Position numbers and translations under genes: made by a program
NCBI GenBank assembly: GCA_031265875.1
Contig: JAISCA010000044.1
Location: 20,163-84,162, forward strand
Reading direction: 5' to 3'
Source of the DNA: Propionibacteriaceae bacterium
GTDB lineage: Bacteria; Actinomycetota; Actinomycetes; Propionibacteriales; Propionibacteriaceae
Length of the DNA: 64,000 bases
The notes under the pieces: model-generated
What the model was told of the DNA's origin: nothing
Seen by the model: the letters and a program-made list of their open reading frames with translations, nothing else
Databases searched by the model: none
Part shown: piece by piece, positions 1 to 8,007 of the stretch
How the letters are laid out: the number at the start of each line of letters is the position of its first letter
Numbering within the stretch: position 1 is the first letter of the stretch

Positions 1-198
1 GACTTACTGGGGACTCTGCGGGCTTGGTTGGACAGTTTCGGCGATGTCAGCCAGGCTTCCGCCAGCCTCTTCGTCCATCCCAACACCCTGCGCTATCGGC
101 TGCGGCGGATCTCTCAGATCTGCGGGCTCGACCTGAACGACCCCGAGGTCCGCTTCGCCGCCATGCTGCAACTGCGGATCGGCGCCCAATCCCGTTGA
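1..198 (+). CDS. PucR-family transcriptional regulator, C-terminal fragment
   Basis: The frame is open from the window edge to TGA at 196-198 and encodes 65 residues. It holds the recruiting helix-turn-helix of PucR/CdaR-type regulators: the stretch around LFVHPNTLRYRLRRI, then GLDLNDPEVRFAAMLQLRI, is the family's C-terminal HTH_30 signature. PucR-type proteins activate catabolic or metabolite-responsive genes, but the sensing part lies outside the window, so the effector is unknown. The end of the gene is overlapped tail-to-tail by the DUF349 reading frame on the other strand. The family call is firm; the exact role is not. Confidence 0.85.
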   Translation, partial: DLLGTLRAWLDSFGDVSQASASLFVHPNTLRYRLRRISQICGLDLNDPEVRFAAMLQLRIGAQSR

Positions 199-1578
199 GG
201 CCAGCTCCTCCGGTCCCTCCGGCGCCGGAGGGGAGGTCTGGGTCTGGGCCAAACGAGCGTCGATGTCGCCCAGACGGCGGCCCAATTGGTCCCGGCGCAG
301 GCGCAGGCGCATCAACTCGGCGCTGATTTGGCTGTGGCGGTCCTCGGCTCCCAGGCTGAGTCTTAGACCGCTGCCGTGGCGGCGCTGGCTCGGGCCCGGC
401 GTGATCTGGGCCAACTCGGCTTCGAGACGGGCGATCTCGGCTTCGAGTTGACCGATGTCGGTGACCTGACGGGCGCGTTGGTAGTAGGTCCCGGCTTGGC
501 CGGATTGGCGACGCCGGTCCGGTTCGGCCTTGACCCAACTGAAGAACTCGTCCCGGACCTGCTTGAACTCGTTGTTGAGGTCACGGCCGCTGAAGCCGGC
601 GGTCCGGAAGTCATCGATGATCTGCCGCATCTGGGCCCGGGCTCGCCCCAGATCGGCCGACCCGATCAGGCCCCGGGCCTGGGCGATCAGGTCCTGGTGG
701 ATGGCGGCGGTGGCGCGTCGGGCCCGATCGGCCGACTGGCGACGGGTGAAGACCTGGTCTTGGGCGGCCTTGAAACGGGCCCACAGCTCATTGTCGATCC
801 GAGGGTCGGTCCGTTTGACCTCCCTCCACTGCGCCATCAAGCCAGCCACCAGGTGGGCCGCCTGGCGGACGTCGTCCAACTGAGTGGCCGCCTCGGCTTG
901 AAGGCAAAGATCCAGCTTGGCCTGTTGGGCGGTGGCCGCCTCGTCCCGACGACGGCTCTGCTCCAACTCGATCCGGCCTAGGAAGACCGCGCGGGCGGCC
1001 TGTAGGCGTTCCCAAAGCTGATCTTCTTGTTGACGGTGGGTCGGTCCGGCTCGCTTCCACTCCGTCCTCAGGCGTCGCCACTCGGTCACGCCCTGTGACT
1101 GAGTCCAAATGATCGCCCCTTGTTCGGCTTGGACGCAAAGGGACTCTTTGATGGTCTGAGCGGCGGCCTTGGCCAATTGGTCGGCGGCCGGCCCGGTCGG
1201 CTCTGGACGCCCCTTCGAGCCCCGCCTCGGCCGTCTGGGCCGTCTGGGCTTCGTCGCGGCTGCGCGGGTTTCGGCGCTGGACTCTTCGAGTGAGGTGTCT
1301 GACTCGGCCCTGGGCGGCTCGGGCGCGGCTGCGGGCGGCTCGGGCTCTGACGGGGTCCCCGCCTCGTTCCCGGTCTCGTTCTCAGGGCTGGTCTCGGTCA
1401 GGCTGGTCGGCCCGGTCGCCGGGATTGGTTCTGGGCTGGTCTCGGAGACCGACTCAGACGGGGGCGCCGTCTCGGGCTCAGCGCTGGCCTCGGGTTCAGA
1501 CGGGGCCGGCTCTGATGGCGGCGGGGTCGGTTCAGCCGTCTCGGGCCAGACGATGGGATCTTCCCAGTCTTGGCTCAT
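4..1578 (-). CDS. DUF349 domain-containing protein
   Basis: The protein has 524 residues. The start is the ATG at 1578, which has a GGAGG ribosome site about 7 nt upstream; an in-frame ATG at 1605 lacks one. Residues 1 to about 115 are acidic, Pro/Ser/Glu-rich and probably disordered, followed by a basic RRPRRPRR patch. Then come at least two DUF349 units with the W..LR.EWKRAGP...LWERLQAAR and W.EVKRTDPR..NELWARFKAAQ patterns, and a helical tail (about 380-450) that looks coiled coil. The biochemical role of DUF349 is not established. The last roughly 64 codons run antisense over the PucR gene and do not look like DUF349, so the natural C-terminus is doubtful. Confidence 0.75.
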   Translation of the reverse strand: MSQDWEDPIVWPETAEPTPPPSEPAPSEPEASAEPETAPPSESVSETSPEPIPATGPTSLTETSPENETGNEAGTPSEPEPPAAAPEPPRAESDTSLEESSAETRAAATKPRRPRRPRRGSKGRPEPTGPAADQLAKAAAQTIKESLCVQAEQGAIIWTQSQGVTEWRRLRTEWKRAGPTHRQQEDQLWERLQAARAVFLGRIELEQSRRRDEAATAQQAKLDLCLQAEAATQLDDVRQAAHLVAGLMAQWREVKRTDPRIDNELWARFKAAQDQVFTRRQSADRARRATAAIHQDLIAQARGLIGSADLGRARAQMRQIIDDFRTAGFSGRDLNNEFKQVRDEFFSWVKAEPDRRRQSGQAGTYYQRARQVTDIGQLEAEIARLEAELAQITPGPSQRRHGSGLRLSLGAEDRHSQISAELMRLRLRRDQLGRRLGDIDARLAQTQTSPPAPEGPEELASTGLGADPQLQHGGEADLGVVQVEPADLRDPPQPIAQGVGMDEEAGGSLADIAETVQPSPQSPQ

Positions 1579-1983
1579 CGGAGGCCTCCTCTCGTCGTCG
1601 AACACGCAGGCTCACCAGACCACGCTAGTGGCTTGGAGGGCGGTTGAAAAAGGCCCGCTCGGCCGGGTCCGAGCCACGGACTGGGTCAGGCCCGGGGCCG
1701 GCGGTGGCGCCCGCGGGCTCTGGGCTCAGGTGACGAGATTGTAAGTCCGCTGTAAGGAATTCCTCTGGTCCAAGCCTTGAGGTGGAGTTAGCCTCAAGCG
1801 TAAGAAATGTCGTATCGCGGATTGGTGGGCGCATCGCTATGGATTATGCCTCCTGGCGTGTCAGACCCAGTCAAAACGGTTCTGACGACAGGCGCCGCAG
1901 GTGTTGGGAGGAATTGACTTAATTCAACGGTTCCATTTCGCACAGGCTTTTTCGCACATGTTTTTATTTTGTTAGGAATTCTT
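1579..1983. other. Intergenic region upstream of the TasA-like gene
   Basis: This 405-nt stretch has no convincing gene. It contains the DUF349 promoter side (TAGCGT on the minus strand near 1625-1630), a 10-bp palindrome AGGAATTCCT at 1755-1764, and a 7-bp perfect inverted repeat CTTGAGG/CCTCAAG at 1776-1798 with a 9-nt spacer. The last 80 bases are clearly AT-richer and probably hold the promoter and leader of the next gene. I see no known riboswitch class here. Confidence 0.5.
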
Positions 1984-2973
1984 ATGAAGAGAGTTTTATC
2001 TTTGTGCTCGGTGGGAGCGTTGGCGGCTGTCATGGTCGTATCCGGCGCTTTCGCCTGGTTCCGGGCACGTGATGCGGTGACGAATCATTTGGAGGGCAAT
2101 CAGTTCACCGATGGCTCGGTGTCGCTGGTCGAGGTGTTCACACCGCCGGAGACCTGGCAGCCGGGTCAATCGGTGACTAAGCAGGCGGCGGTGGCGAACA
2201 ACGGGATGTCAGAAGCGCTCGTTAGGGTGTCGTTCACGGAGGCGGCGAGCCTGTATGGTTCGATCTTTTATACCGGTACCCCGTACCAAACGGGGGATAA
2301 TATCATGCCTCAGTTCTTCAACCCGAAGGGCATCCTGGGGAATTCTGAGTGGAAAGACCCGGCGGCGGTGTTCGGCGAGAATGTGTCGGGCATACCGGCG
2401 AATGTCACCGTGCGGGTGAAAGAAGTGAAGGGCGCGCAGGGGGAGTCGTCCTACGGTTTCGTGGCTTGGTCGGATATCACGGCGGAACCGTTCATCGGCC
2501 GGGCCCAGGCGGTGACGGCCACTTTCAAAGTGTCGGGGAACGCTCTGACGGTGTCTGGAGTGCTCTATTGGGGGAACACCGGGAAAACCTATGACGGCGG
2601 GCCGAAGGTCGATTGGACGGTGAACAAGCCAGCTTCGGCGCTGACGTCTCTGGCCACTCCGGTGGTCAAGTTCGGGTTCGACGATCCGAGCGGTCTGGAG
2701 GCTCAGGCCCCGCAGGCGGGCAAGTGGTGGTACAACAAGGCCGACGGCTGGTTCTACTACATCGGCCTGCTGCCGCCCGGCGACATGACGCCGTTGCTGT
2801 TGAAGTCGCTGTCGATGAGCAATGACAGCCGCGAGGCAGGCATGTACTACGACTTGACGCTGAAGATGGAGGCCCTGCAACCACTGCAGGCGGCGTTGAC
2901 GGCGTCGGGCCAGGGCTGGGGCTTGGACCCGAGTTCACCGCTGATGACGGCTCTGAAGCCATTTTACAAGTGA
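1984..2973 (+). CDS. SipW-dependent-type (TasA/BsaA-like) secreted protein
   Basis: The protein has 329 residues from ATG 1984, with AGGAA about 6 nt upstream; a TTG at 1969 is less likely. The N-terminus is a short basic signal (MKR, hydrophobic run, then SGAFAWFRARD). The pattern 'hydrophobic stretch, AFAWF, D, then LVEVFTPPETWQPGQSVTKQ' is typical of SipW-processed camelysin/TasA/BsaA-like proteins. The PGQSVTKQAAVANNGMSEALVRVSF segment is the conserved beta-strand start of this family. Related proteins form matrix fibres or surface structures. No SipW-type signal peptidase is visible here. There is no sorting motif; the protein ends in LKPFYK. Family call fairly sure, role inferred. Confidence 0.7.
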   Translation: MKRVLSLCSVGALAAVMVVSGAFAWFRARDAVTNHLEGNQFTDGSVSLVEVFTPPETWQPGQSVTKQAAVANNGMSEALVRVSFTEAASLYGSIFYTGTPYQTGDNIMPQFFNPKGILGNSEWKDPAAVFGENVSGIPANVTVRVKEVKGAQGESSYGFVAWSDITAEPFIGRAQAVTATFKVSGNALTVSGVLYWGNTGKTYDGGPKVDWTVNKPASALTSLATPVVKFGFDDPSGLEAQAPQAGKWWYNKADGWFYYIGLLPPGDMTPLLLKSLSMSNDSREAGMYYDLTLKMEALQPLQAALTASGQGWGLDPSSPLMTALKPFYK

Positions 2974-3019
2974 CCGGAGGCCGTTGACCGGGGAAGATTA
3001 GGCGACCGGCTTCGATAGC

Positions 3020-3083
3020 GCGCCGACCCGGCCGTCGCTCAGATCCACTGCGATAGGGAACTGGGCGACGGCCGGGTCGGCGC
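3020..3083. terminator. Long inverted repeat between convergent genes, probable bidirectional terminator
   Basis: Arms at 3020-3038 and 3065-3083 form a perfect 19-bp GC-rich stem around a 26-nt loop. It sits between the convergent ends of the TasA-like gene (2973) and the RND gene (3096), where a shared terminator is expected. Only a weak T-run follows (TGTGTCTTTG). Confidence 0.6.
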
Positions 3084-3095
3084 TGTGTCTTTGCC

Positions 3096-6000
3096 TCAGC
3101 CAGCGGCGAGGCGCTCCTGGCGTTGACGGGCCCGTTCGGCTCGGCGCTGTTCCAAGCGGGCCTCCCGCTTGGCCTCACGGCGGTCGTGGGCGCGGGCCTC
3201 GAAGCCGTACAACACCGGCACCACGATCAGGGTCAACAAGGTGGACGAGACCAGGCCGCCGATCACGACCAGGGCGAGGGGCTGGGACAGGAAAGAACCA
3301 TTGCCGCTTAGCCCGATCGCCATCGGCGTGAGGGCGAAGATGGTGGCGGCGGCCGTCATCAAGATCGGCCTCAGACGCTTGCGGGCGCCTTCGACCATGG
3401 CCTCCTCCAGGGCGCGACCGCGCCGCCGGTACTGGTTGATCAGGTCGATCAGGACGATGGCGTTGGAGACCACCACGCCGATCAGCATGAGGACGCCGAT
3501 CAGGGCGGGCGCTCCCAAAGGAGTGCCGGTCAAGAGCAGGGCGGCCAGGGCCCCGGTGGCGGCCAATGGGATCGAGATCAAGAGGATGAAGGGCTGTAGC
3601 AACGAGCCGAAGGTCGCCACCATGACGATGAAGACGATGGCGATGGCGATCAACAAGGCCAAGCCGAGGTCGGAGAAGGTGTCGCTCTGGAGGGCGGCCA
3701 ACCCGCCCACCTCGACCGTCACCCCGGGGGGCAGGTCGAGCTGGTCGACGGCGTCCTCCAACTGACCCGAGATCTGGCCCAGATCCTGGGTGGACGGGGT
3801 GACGGAGACGGTGGCGCTGCGCTCGCCGTCCACCCGGGTCAGCGAGACCGGGGTGCGAGCCAACTCGACCTCGGCCAAGTCGCCCAGAGTGACAGCGCCC
3901 ATCGGTCCGGCCGCCAGCGGCAGGAGACGGAGCTGCTCGATCGAGCTGGGTCCGGCCGACATGGCCAAGCGGACGTCGAGGCTGCCCTCGGCGGTGTCAA
4001 TGGCGCCGATGGAGGAGGGCGTCATGAGCCCGGCCACCAGACCCAAGATCTGACTCTCAGTCAGACCGGCGGCGGCCGCCCGTTCCCGGTCGACCCGGAT
4101 CGCCACGGTGTCTTGGTCCTCGGCCAGGTTGTTCGTCACATCGGTCGTGCCTTCGGTCTGGCGGGCCACCTGCTCGACGGCGGCGGCCGCTTCGGCCAGG
4201 GCCTCCGGATTGGTGGCGCGGATGATCAGGTCGATCGACTGAGTGCCCATCATGGCTTCGGCCCCACCGACCGTGATCTCGGACGTACGCGGCCCGCCCA
4301 AGGCGGAGACGGCGGCCCGGATGGTGTCGACGGCGGTGGTGGCGTCGGCCTCAGCGGCCAAGGTCAGGGAGAAAGTGGCTTGGTTGGAGCCGCCCAAGCT
4401 GAGCGATGACATGCTGCCGCCGCCGCCGACGCTGGTCTGGACGGTGGCGATCTCGGGCATCTGACGGAGCCGGTCCTCGATCACTCGGGCCTCGTCGTCC
4501 TGCACGCCGAGGGCGGTGCTGGGCAGGAAGGTCTGGGTCACGGTGACGGTGTCCTGCCCGGTGGAACCCATGAAATTGGTTTCCAGCTGGGTGGCCAGCC
4601 CAGCCGTGCCAGCGAGCAGGCCGAGGGCGATCGACAGTGTCACGACGGGGTGTTTGAGGGCGGCTTTGAGGGTGGGCAGATAGATCCGCTGGAGCAGGCC
4701 GTGGCGCTCCTTGTCCTCGGCTTGGGCCCGCTGCTCGGCCAGGTCGGCTTGGTCGATGTGGACCGGCGACTTGACGAACCAGTAGGCCAGCACTGGCACG
4801 ATGGTCAGGGCCACCACCAGGGAGGCCAGCAAAGCGATCGCGACGGTGATGGCGAAGGGTCGGAAGATCTGTCCCACCATGCCACCGACGAAGCCGATGG
4901 GGGCGAAGACCGCCACGGTGCAGACGGTCGAGGCGGTGATGGCGCCGGCCACTTCACGGACCGCCCCGACGATGGCGTCGAGTTTGCGTTCGCCGTAGCT
5001 GAGGTGGCGTTTGATGTTCTCGATCACCACGATCGCGTCGTCCACCACCCGGCCGATGGCGATGGTCAAGGCGCTCAAGGTGATCAGGTTGAGGGTCTCA
5101 CCGGTCGCCCGCATGACGATCAGAGCGGTCAGGACGGACAGTGGGATGGAGACGGCCGAGACCAAGGTGGAGCGGATCGAGAAGAGGAAGACCAAGATGA
5201 CGATGACGGCGAAGCCCAGGCCGAGCAGGCCCTCTTCGGCCAGGCTGGCGATCGAGCGCTCGATGAAGGGGGCCTGGTCGAAGACCACGGCCACGGTCAG
5301 GCCCAGATCGGCCAACACCTCGGACAGAGAGTCGAGCTCGTCTTGGATGGCGTGGGAGACCTGGACCGTGTTGCCGGCCGGAGTCTTGGTCACCGCTAAA
5401 GCGATGGCGTCGGAACCGTTCAAGCGGGAGTACGAGGTCGCCGCCTCGGCCCCTTGGCTGACGCTGGCGACGTCGGACAGTCGGACCAGGGGGGCTCCCG
5501 GGGCGCTTACCAGGGGCAGGCCGGCCAGGTCCGCGGCCGAGCTGAGGGGCTGCCCGCCTTGGACGGTCAGGGTCTGGTCGCCCTCGGTCAGGCGGCCGAC
5601 CGGGAAGGTCAAACCATTGTTCTTGAGCACGTCCGCCACAGTCGAGGCGGACACGCCATGGGCGGCCATGGCCAGCGGGTCGAGAGTGACGGTGATGGCT
5701 TGAGGGGATTGACCGCTGACCGTGATGTCACGGATGTCGGGCAGGACGCGCAGGCGGGGGATCAGCAACTCGTCCACGGCCTGGTCCAGGGCCCCAGGGG
5801 CCAGCGTCTGGCCGGGGGCGGCCGCCACGGCCAGCTGGATGACTGGCATGTCGTCCATGCTGCCGGTCATGACTTGAGTTTGGACGCCGCTCGGCAATTG
5901 ACTGGAGATCCGACTGACCGCTGTGGTCAAGCGGTTGTTGGCGATGTCCATGTCGGTCCCGTAGTCGAACTCGACGACGGAGAAGACGGCCGATCCGGTG

Positions 6001-6254
6001 GCCGTGGTGTTGATCGATTGGACCCCTTGGACGCCACGGATGGCGGCTTCGACGGGTTGGCCGACTTGCTGTTCGATGACCTCAGGCGCCGCCCCCGGGT
6101 CGGTGCTGATGACGACCGCCATGGGAATGTTCATGGACGGGATAAGCTCCTGTTTGAGGGAGATCACGGCGGCCACGCCGCCCACCACGATAGCGATCGA
6201 CGCCAGCAATACGACGGCGCGGTTGCGGAGGGAAATCTGGGCCAGTCTGAACAT
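3096..6254 (-). CDS. RND-superfamily efflux permease (AcrB/SwrC-like)
   Basis: This 1052-residue inner-membrane proton-driven exporter has the full RND layout. TM1 is at about 9-31, followed by a large extracytoplasmic loop with the PSGV..QV pattern. TM2-TM6 begin near 340. The paired acids of the proton relay are Asp405 and Asp406 in GRVVDDAIVVIENI. There is a second loop and a second TM bundle. Near residue 940 AcrB has a relay lysine, whereas this protein has VVVSNAIVLID, as in Gram-positive RND proteins such as SwrC, so it probably works without TolC. The start has GGAGGA upstream. It is transcribed away from a MarR regulator, which suggests ligand-induced drug or lipid export. Substrate unknown. 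Confidence 0.9.
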   Translation of the reverse strand: MFRLAQISLRNRAVVLLASIAIVVGGVAAVISLKQELIPSMNIPMAVVISTDPGAAPEVIEQQVGQPVEAAIRGVQGVQSINTTATGSAVFSVVEFDYGTDMDIANNRLTTAVSRISSQLPSGVQTQVMTGSMDDMPVIQLAVAAAPGQTLAPGALDQAVDELLIPRLRVLPDIRDITVSGQSPQAITVTLDPLAMAAHGVSASTVADVLKNNGLTFPVGRLTEGDQTLTVQGGQPLSSAADLAGLPLVSAPGAPLVRLSDVASVSQGAEAATSYSRLNGSDAIALAVTKTPAGNTVQVSHAIQDELDSLSEVLADLGLTVAVVFDQAPFIERSIASLAEEGLLGLGFAVIVILVFLFSIRSTLVSAVSIPLSVLTALIVMRATGETLNLITLSALTIAIGRVVDDAIVVIENIKRHLSYGERKLDAIVGAVREVAGAITASTVCTVAVFAPIGFVGGMVGQIFRPFAITVAIALLASLVVALTIVPVLAYWFVKSPVHIDQADLAEQRAQAEDKERHGLLQRIYLPTLKAALKHPVVTLSIALGLLAGTAGLATQLETNFMGSTGQDTVTVTQTFLPSTALGVQDDEARVIEDRLRQMPEIATVQTSVGGGGSMSSLSLGGSNQATFSLTLAAEADATTAVDTIRAAVSALGGPRTSEITVGGAEAMMGTQSIDLIIRATNPEALAEAAAAVEQVARQTEGTTDVTNNLAEDQDTVAIRVDRERAAAAGLTESQILGLVAGLMTPSSIGAIDTAEGSLDVRLAMSAGPSSIEQLRLLPLAAGPMGAVTLGDLAEVELARTPVSLTRVDGERSATVSVTPSTQDLGQISGQLEDAVDQLDLPPGVTVEVGGLAALQSDTFSDLGLALLIAIAIVFIVMVATFGSLLQPFILLISIPLAATGALAALLLTGTPLGAPALIGVLMLIGVVVSNAIVLIDLINQYRRRGRALEEAMVEGARKRLRPILMTAAATIFALTPMAIGLSGNGSFLSQPLALVVIGGLVSSTLLTLIVVPVLYGFEARAHDRREAKREARLEQRRAERARQRQERLAAG

Positions 6255-6294
6255 GGTCCTCCGATCGGAGACGGACGCGGGGTCGAAGAAGTCG

Positions 6295-6309
6295 TTAGCC
6301 TAGGGCTAA
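6295..6309. promoter_or_regulatory. Candidate MarR operator in the RND/marR spacer
   Basis: TTAGCC and GGCTAA form a 6-bp inverted repeat with a 3-nt spacer. It lies 41 nt from the RND start and overlaps TAGGCT on the minus strand, a plausible -10 element for the pump. MarR proteins commonly bind such palindromes in the divergent spacer. Binding is inferred. Confidence 0.45.
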
Positions 6310-6385
6310 TGGTTAGGATGATGCAAGTTAATCTGCGGGACAGGACAGTCCGGCGTCAGGGACTGGTCCAGCATCAGGAGGTGAC

Positions 6386-6904
6386 ATGACCGAGGCCTCA
6401 CGGCCGCAGTTGTTGGCCGCGTTGTCCGCCTGTCTGGCCGACTTGGAGACGTCCACCCTGCGCAGTCAGATGGTGGCCATGGCCAGCCGGCCCATGACGG
6501 CCCAGCAGCTGCGTGTCATCGGCCTGCTGGCCTTGGAGGGTTCGCAGCGCACCAACGCCGTGGCCAAGCTCTTAGGGGTCTCGGCCGCCACCACCACCGG
6601 CTTGTTGGACCGTTTGGAGAACATCGGCCTGGTCATCCGCCAGTCCGTGGCCGGCGACGCCCGTGGTCGCTTGGTGACCCTGACCGAGGCTGGCCGTCGC
6701 GTCGTCCGCGATGTGCTCCGGGCTCCTTTCATCAGCATCGATTTGATCACCCAAGGGCTGACCGACGACGAACTGGCCGGTCTGGTCAGCGGTATCAGAG
6801 GCATCCTGCGGGAGCAGACCGCCGCCGCCGAGGAGGCGGCCCCCGGCCAGTTCCAGACCCCGCCGGGCACTGTCGTCTCTCCCGGCGTCGGTCCTGAGGC
6901 CTAG
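6386..6904 (+). CDS. MarR-family transcriptional regulator
   Basis: The protein has 172 residues from ATG 6386 with AGGAGG just upstream. Residues about 40-110 form the winged helix: MTAQQLRVIGLLALEG, then TNAVAKLLGVSAATTTGLLDRLE for the recognition helix, then GDARGRLVTLTEAGRRVV for the wing. Helices at both ends would form the dimer. The gene is divergent from the RND pump, so it most likely represses the pump and itself until a ligand binds. The Ala/Pro-rich tail after residue 145 is not part of the domain. Confidence 0.88.
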   Translation: MTEASRPQLLAALSACLADLETSTLRSQMVAMASRPMTAQQLRVIGLLALEGSQRTNAVAKLLGVSAATTTGLLDRLENIGLVIRQSVAGDARGRLVTLTEAGRRVVRDVLRAPFISIDLITQGLTDDELAGLVSGIRGILREQTAAAEEAAPGQFQTPPGTVVSPGVGPEA

Positions 6905-7027
6905 CCGACCTGTTCACGGCCTGGCCGGCGGCGCGGCCTGACGCGCAGGGCGGCTCGGTGAAGCTGCCAGGGGCTCCGGTGGGCTTCCCGGCCGGCTGTG
7001 GCTGGAGGATCGGTGGGGTGGAACCGG

Positions 7028-7972
7028 TCAGCCGTCGAGCAGGCGGGCCTGGACCAAGCAACGGCGGATGACGGCCCGGTCGGCCTCGTCCACGTCGACC
7101 GCCGGCGGTCGCACGCGAGCCGATGGGAGCGAGCCGAGTTGAACCAAGGCCTCCTTGGTCCGGGCGGCCTCGCTGGCCCAGCCAGTGGGCTCCTGGTTCT
7201 CGAACACGCCCGCCATCAGAGGCAGGGCGAAGTCGCGGAAGGTGGCCTGGGCCCGGTCCAGACGTCCGTCCAGGACATCGTCCAGCAGGGCGGCCCAGCG
7301 GTCGGGAGCGATGACGGATATGCCGAGCAGGGCGCCGTCCGTGCCTCGTCCCATCATGCCCAACAAGGGCGGGCAGTCGGAGGCGGCCAACACGGCCACC
7401 CGGTCGTGGACCTGGTCCCAGACCTCTCCGTAGCGCGTCACGTCGGCCGTGGCCGCCTTGATCGCCACCACTTGGGGGATCGTCGCCAGGGCGTCCAGCA
7501 CGGCCAGCGAATAGGCCGATCCGCTGCGCTCGGGATACAAGAACACGATCATGGGCAGACCGACTTCCTGAGCCAGGGTCTCGAAGTAGGCGGTCATCAC
7601 AGCTGGGTTGGCCGCCAGGCGGCGGAACGGCCTGACATCGACGGGCGGCAGCACGAGCAAGGCCTGAGCTCCCGCCTCCCGGGCCGCCAGGCCGTCCAGC
7701 ACGGCCTCGGCGGCGGTGCGTCCCTCGACACCAGAGATGAGGATTTGGTCTGGGCCGAGCGTTGGGCGGGCGGCTCGCACCACTTGGGCCCGCTCCTGTC
7801 TGGTCAGCGTCAGGATCTCCCCCAGGTGTCCGTTGACCGTCAAACCCCGCACGCCCGGGGCGGCCGCCACCGCGCCGAGGTGGTGGCGCAGGGCGTCGAA
7901 ATCGATCGACAGGTCCGGGGCGAACGGTGTGACGGTGGCGGGGAACAGGCCGTGCGGGCGAGGAAGCGACAT
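7028..7972 (-). CDS. DapA-family (dihydrodipicolinate synthase-like) aldolase/lyase
   Basis: This 314-residue class I aldolase-fold TIM barrel has its Schiff-base lysine at Lys172 (VVAIKAAT) and the supporting tyrosine at Tyr146 (FLYPERSG). The usual GTTGE motif of true DapA is replaced by NGHLGE (residues 47-52), so lysine biosynthesis is unlikely. Family members with such changes cleave or form 2-oxo acids. AAGGA lies 7 nt before the ATG. It is last in the minus-strand arm behind the MFS and cyclase genes, so it probably cleaves an intermediate of the LacI-controlled pathway. Substrate unknown. Confidence 0.8.
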   Translation of the reverse strand: MSLPRPHGLFPATVTPFAPDLSIDFDALRHHLGAVAAAPGVRGLTVNGHLGEILTLTRQERAQVVRAARPTLGPDQILISGVEGRTAAEAVLDGLAAREAGAQALLVLPPVDVRPFRRLAANPAVMTAYFETLAQEVGLPMIVFLYPERSGSAYSLAVLDALATIPQVVAIKAATADVTRYGEVWDQVHDRVAVLAASDCPPLLGMMGRGTDGALLGISVIAPDRWAALLDDVLDGRLDRAQATFRDFALPLMAGVFENQEPTGWASEAARTKEALVQLGSLPSARVRPPAVDVDEADRAVIRRCLVQARLLDG

Positions 7973-8007
7973 ACATTGTCCTTAGGGTCGAGTGGATCGG
8001 TGGCGGG

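Noticed and set aside
1606..1983. Riboswitch before the TasA-like gene
   Set aside because: The palindromes there are short and do not fit the c-di-GMP, cobalamin or other cores I know.
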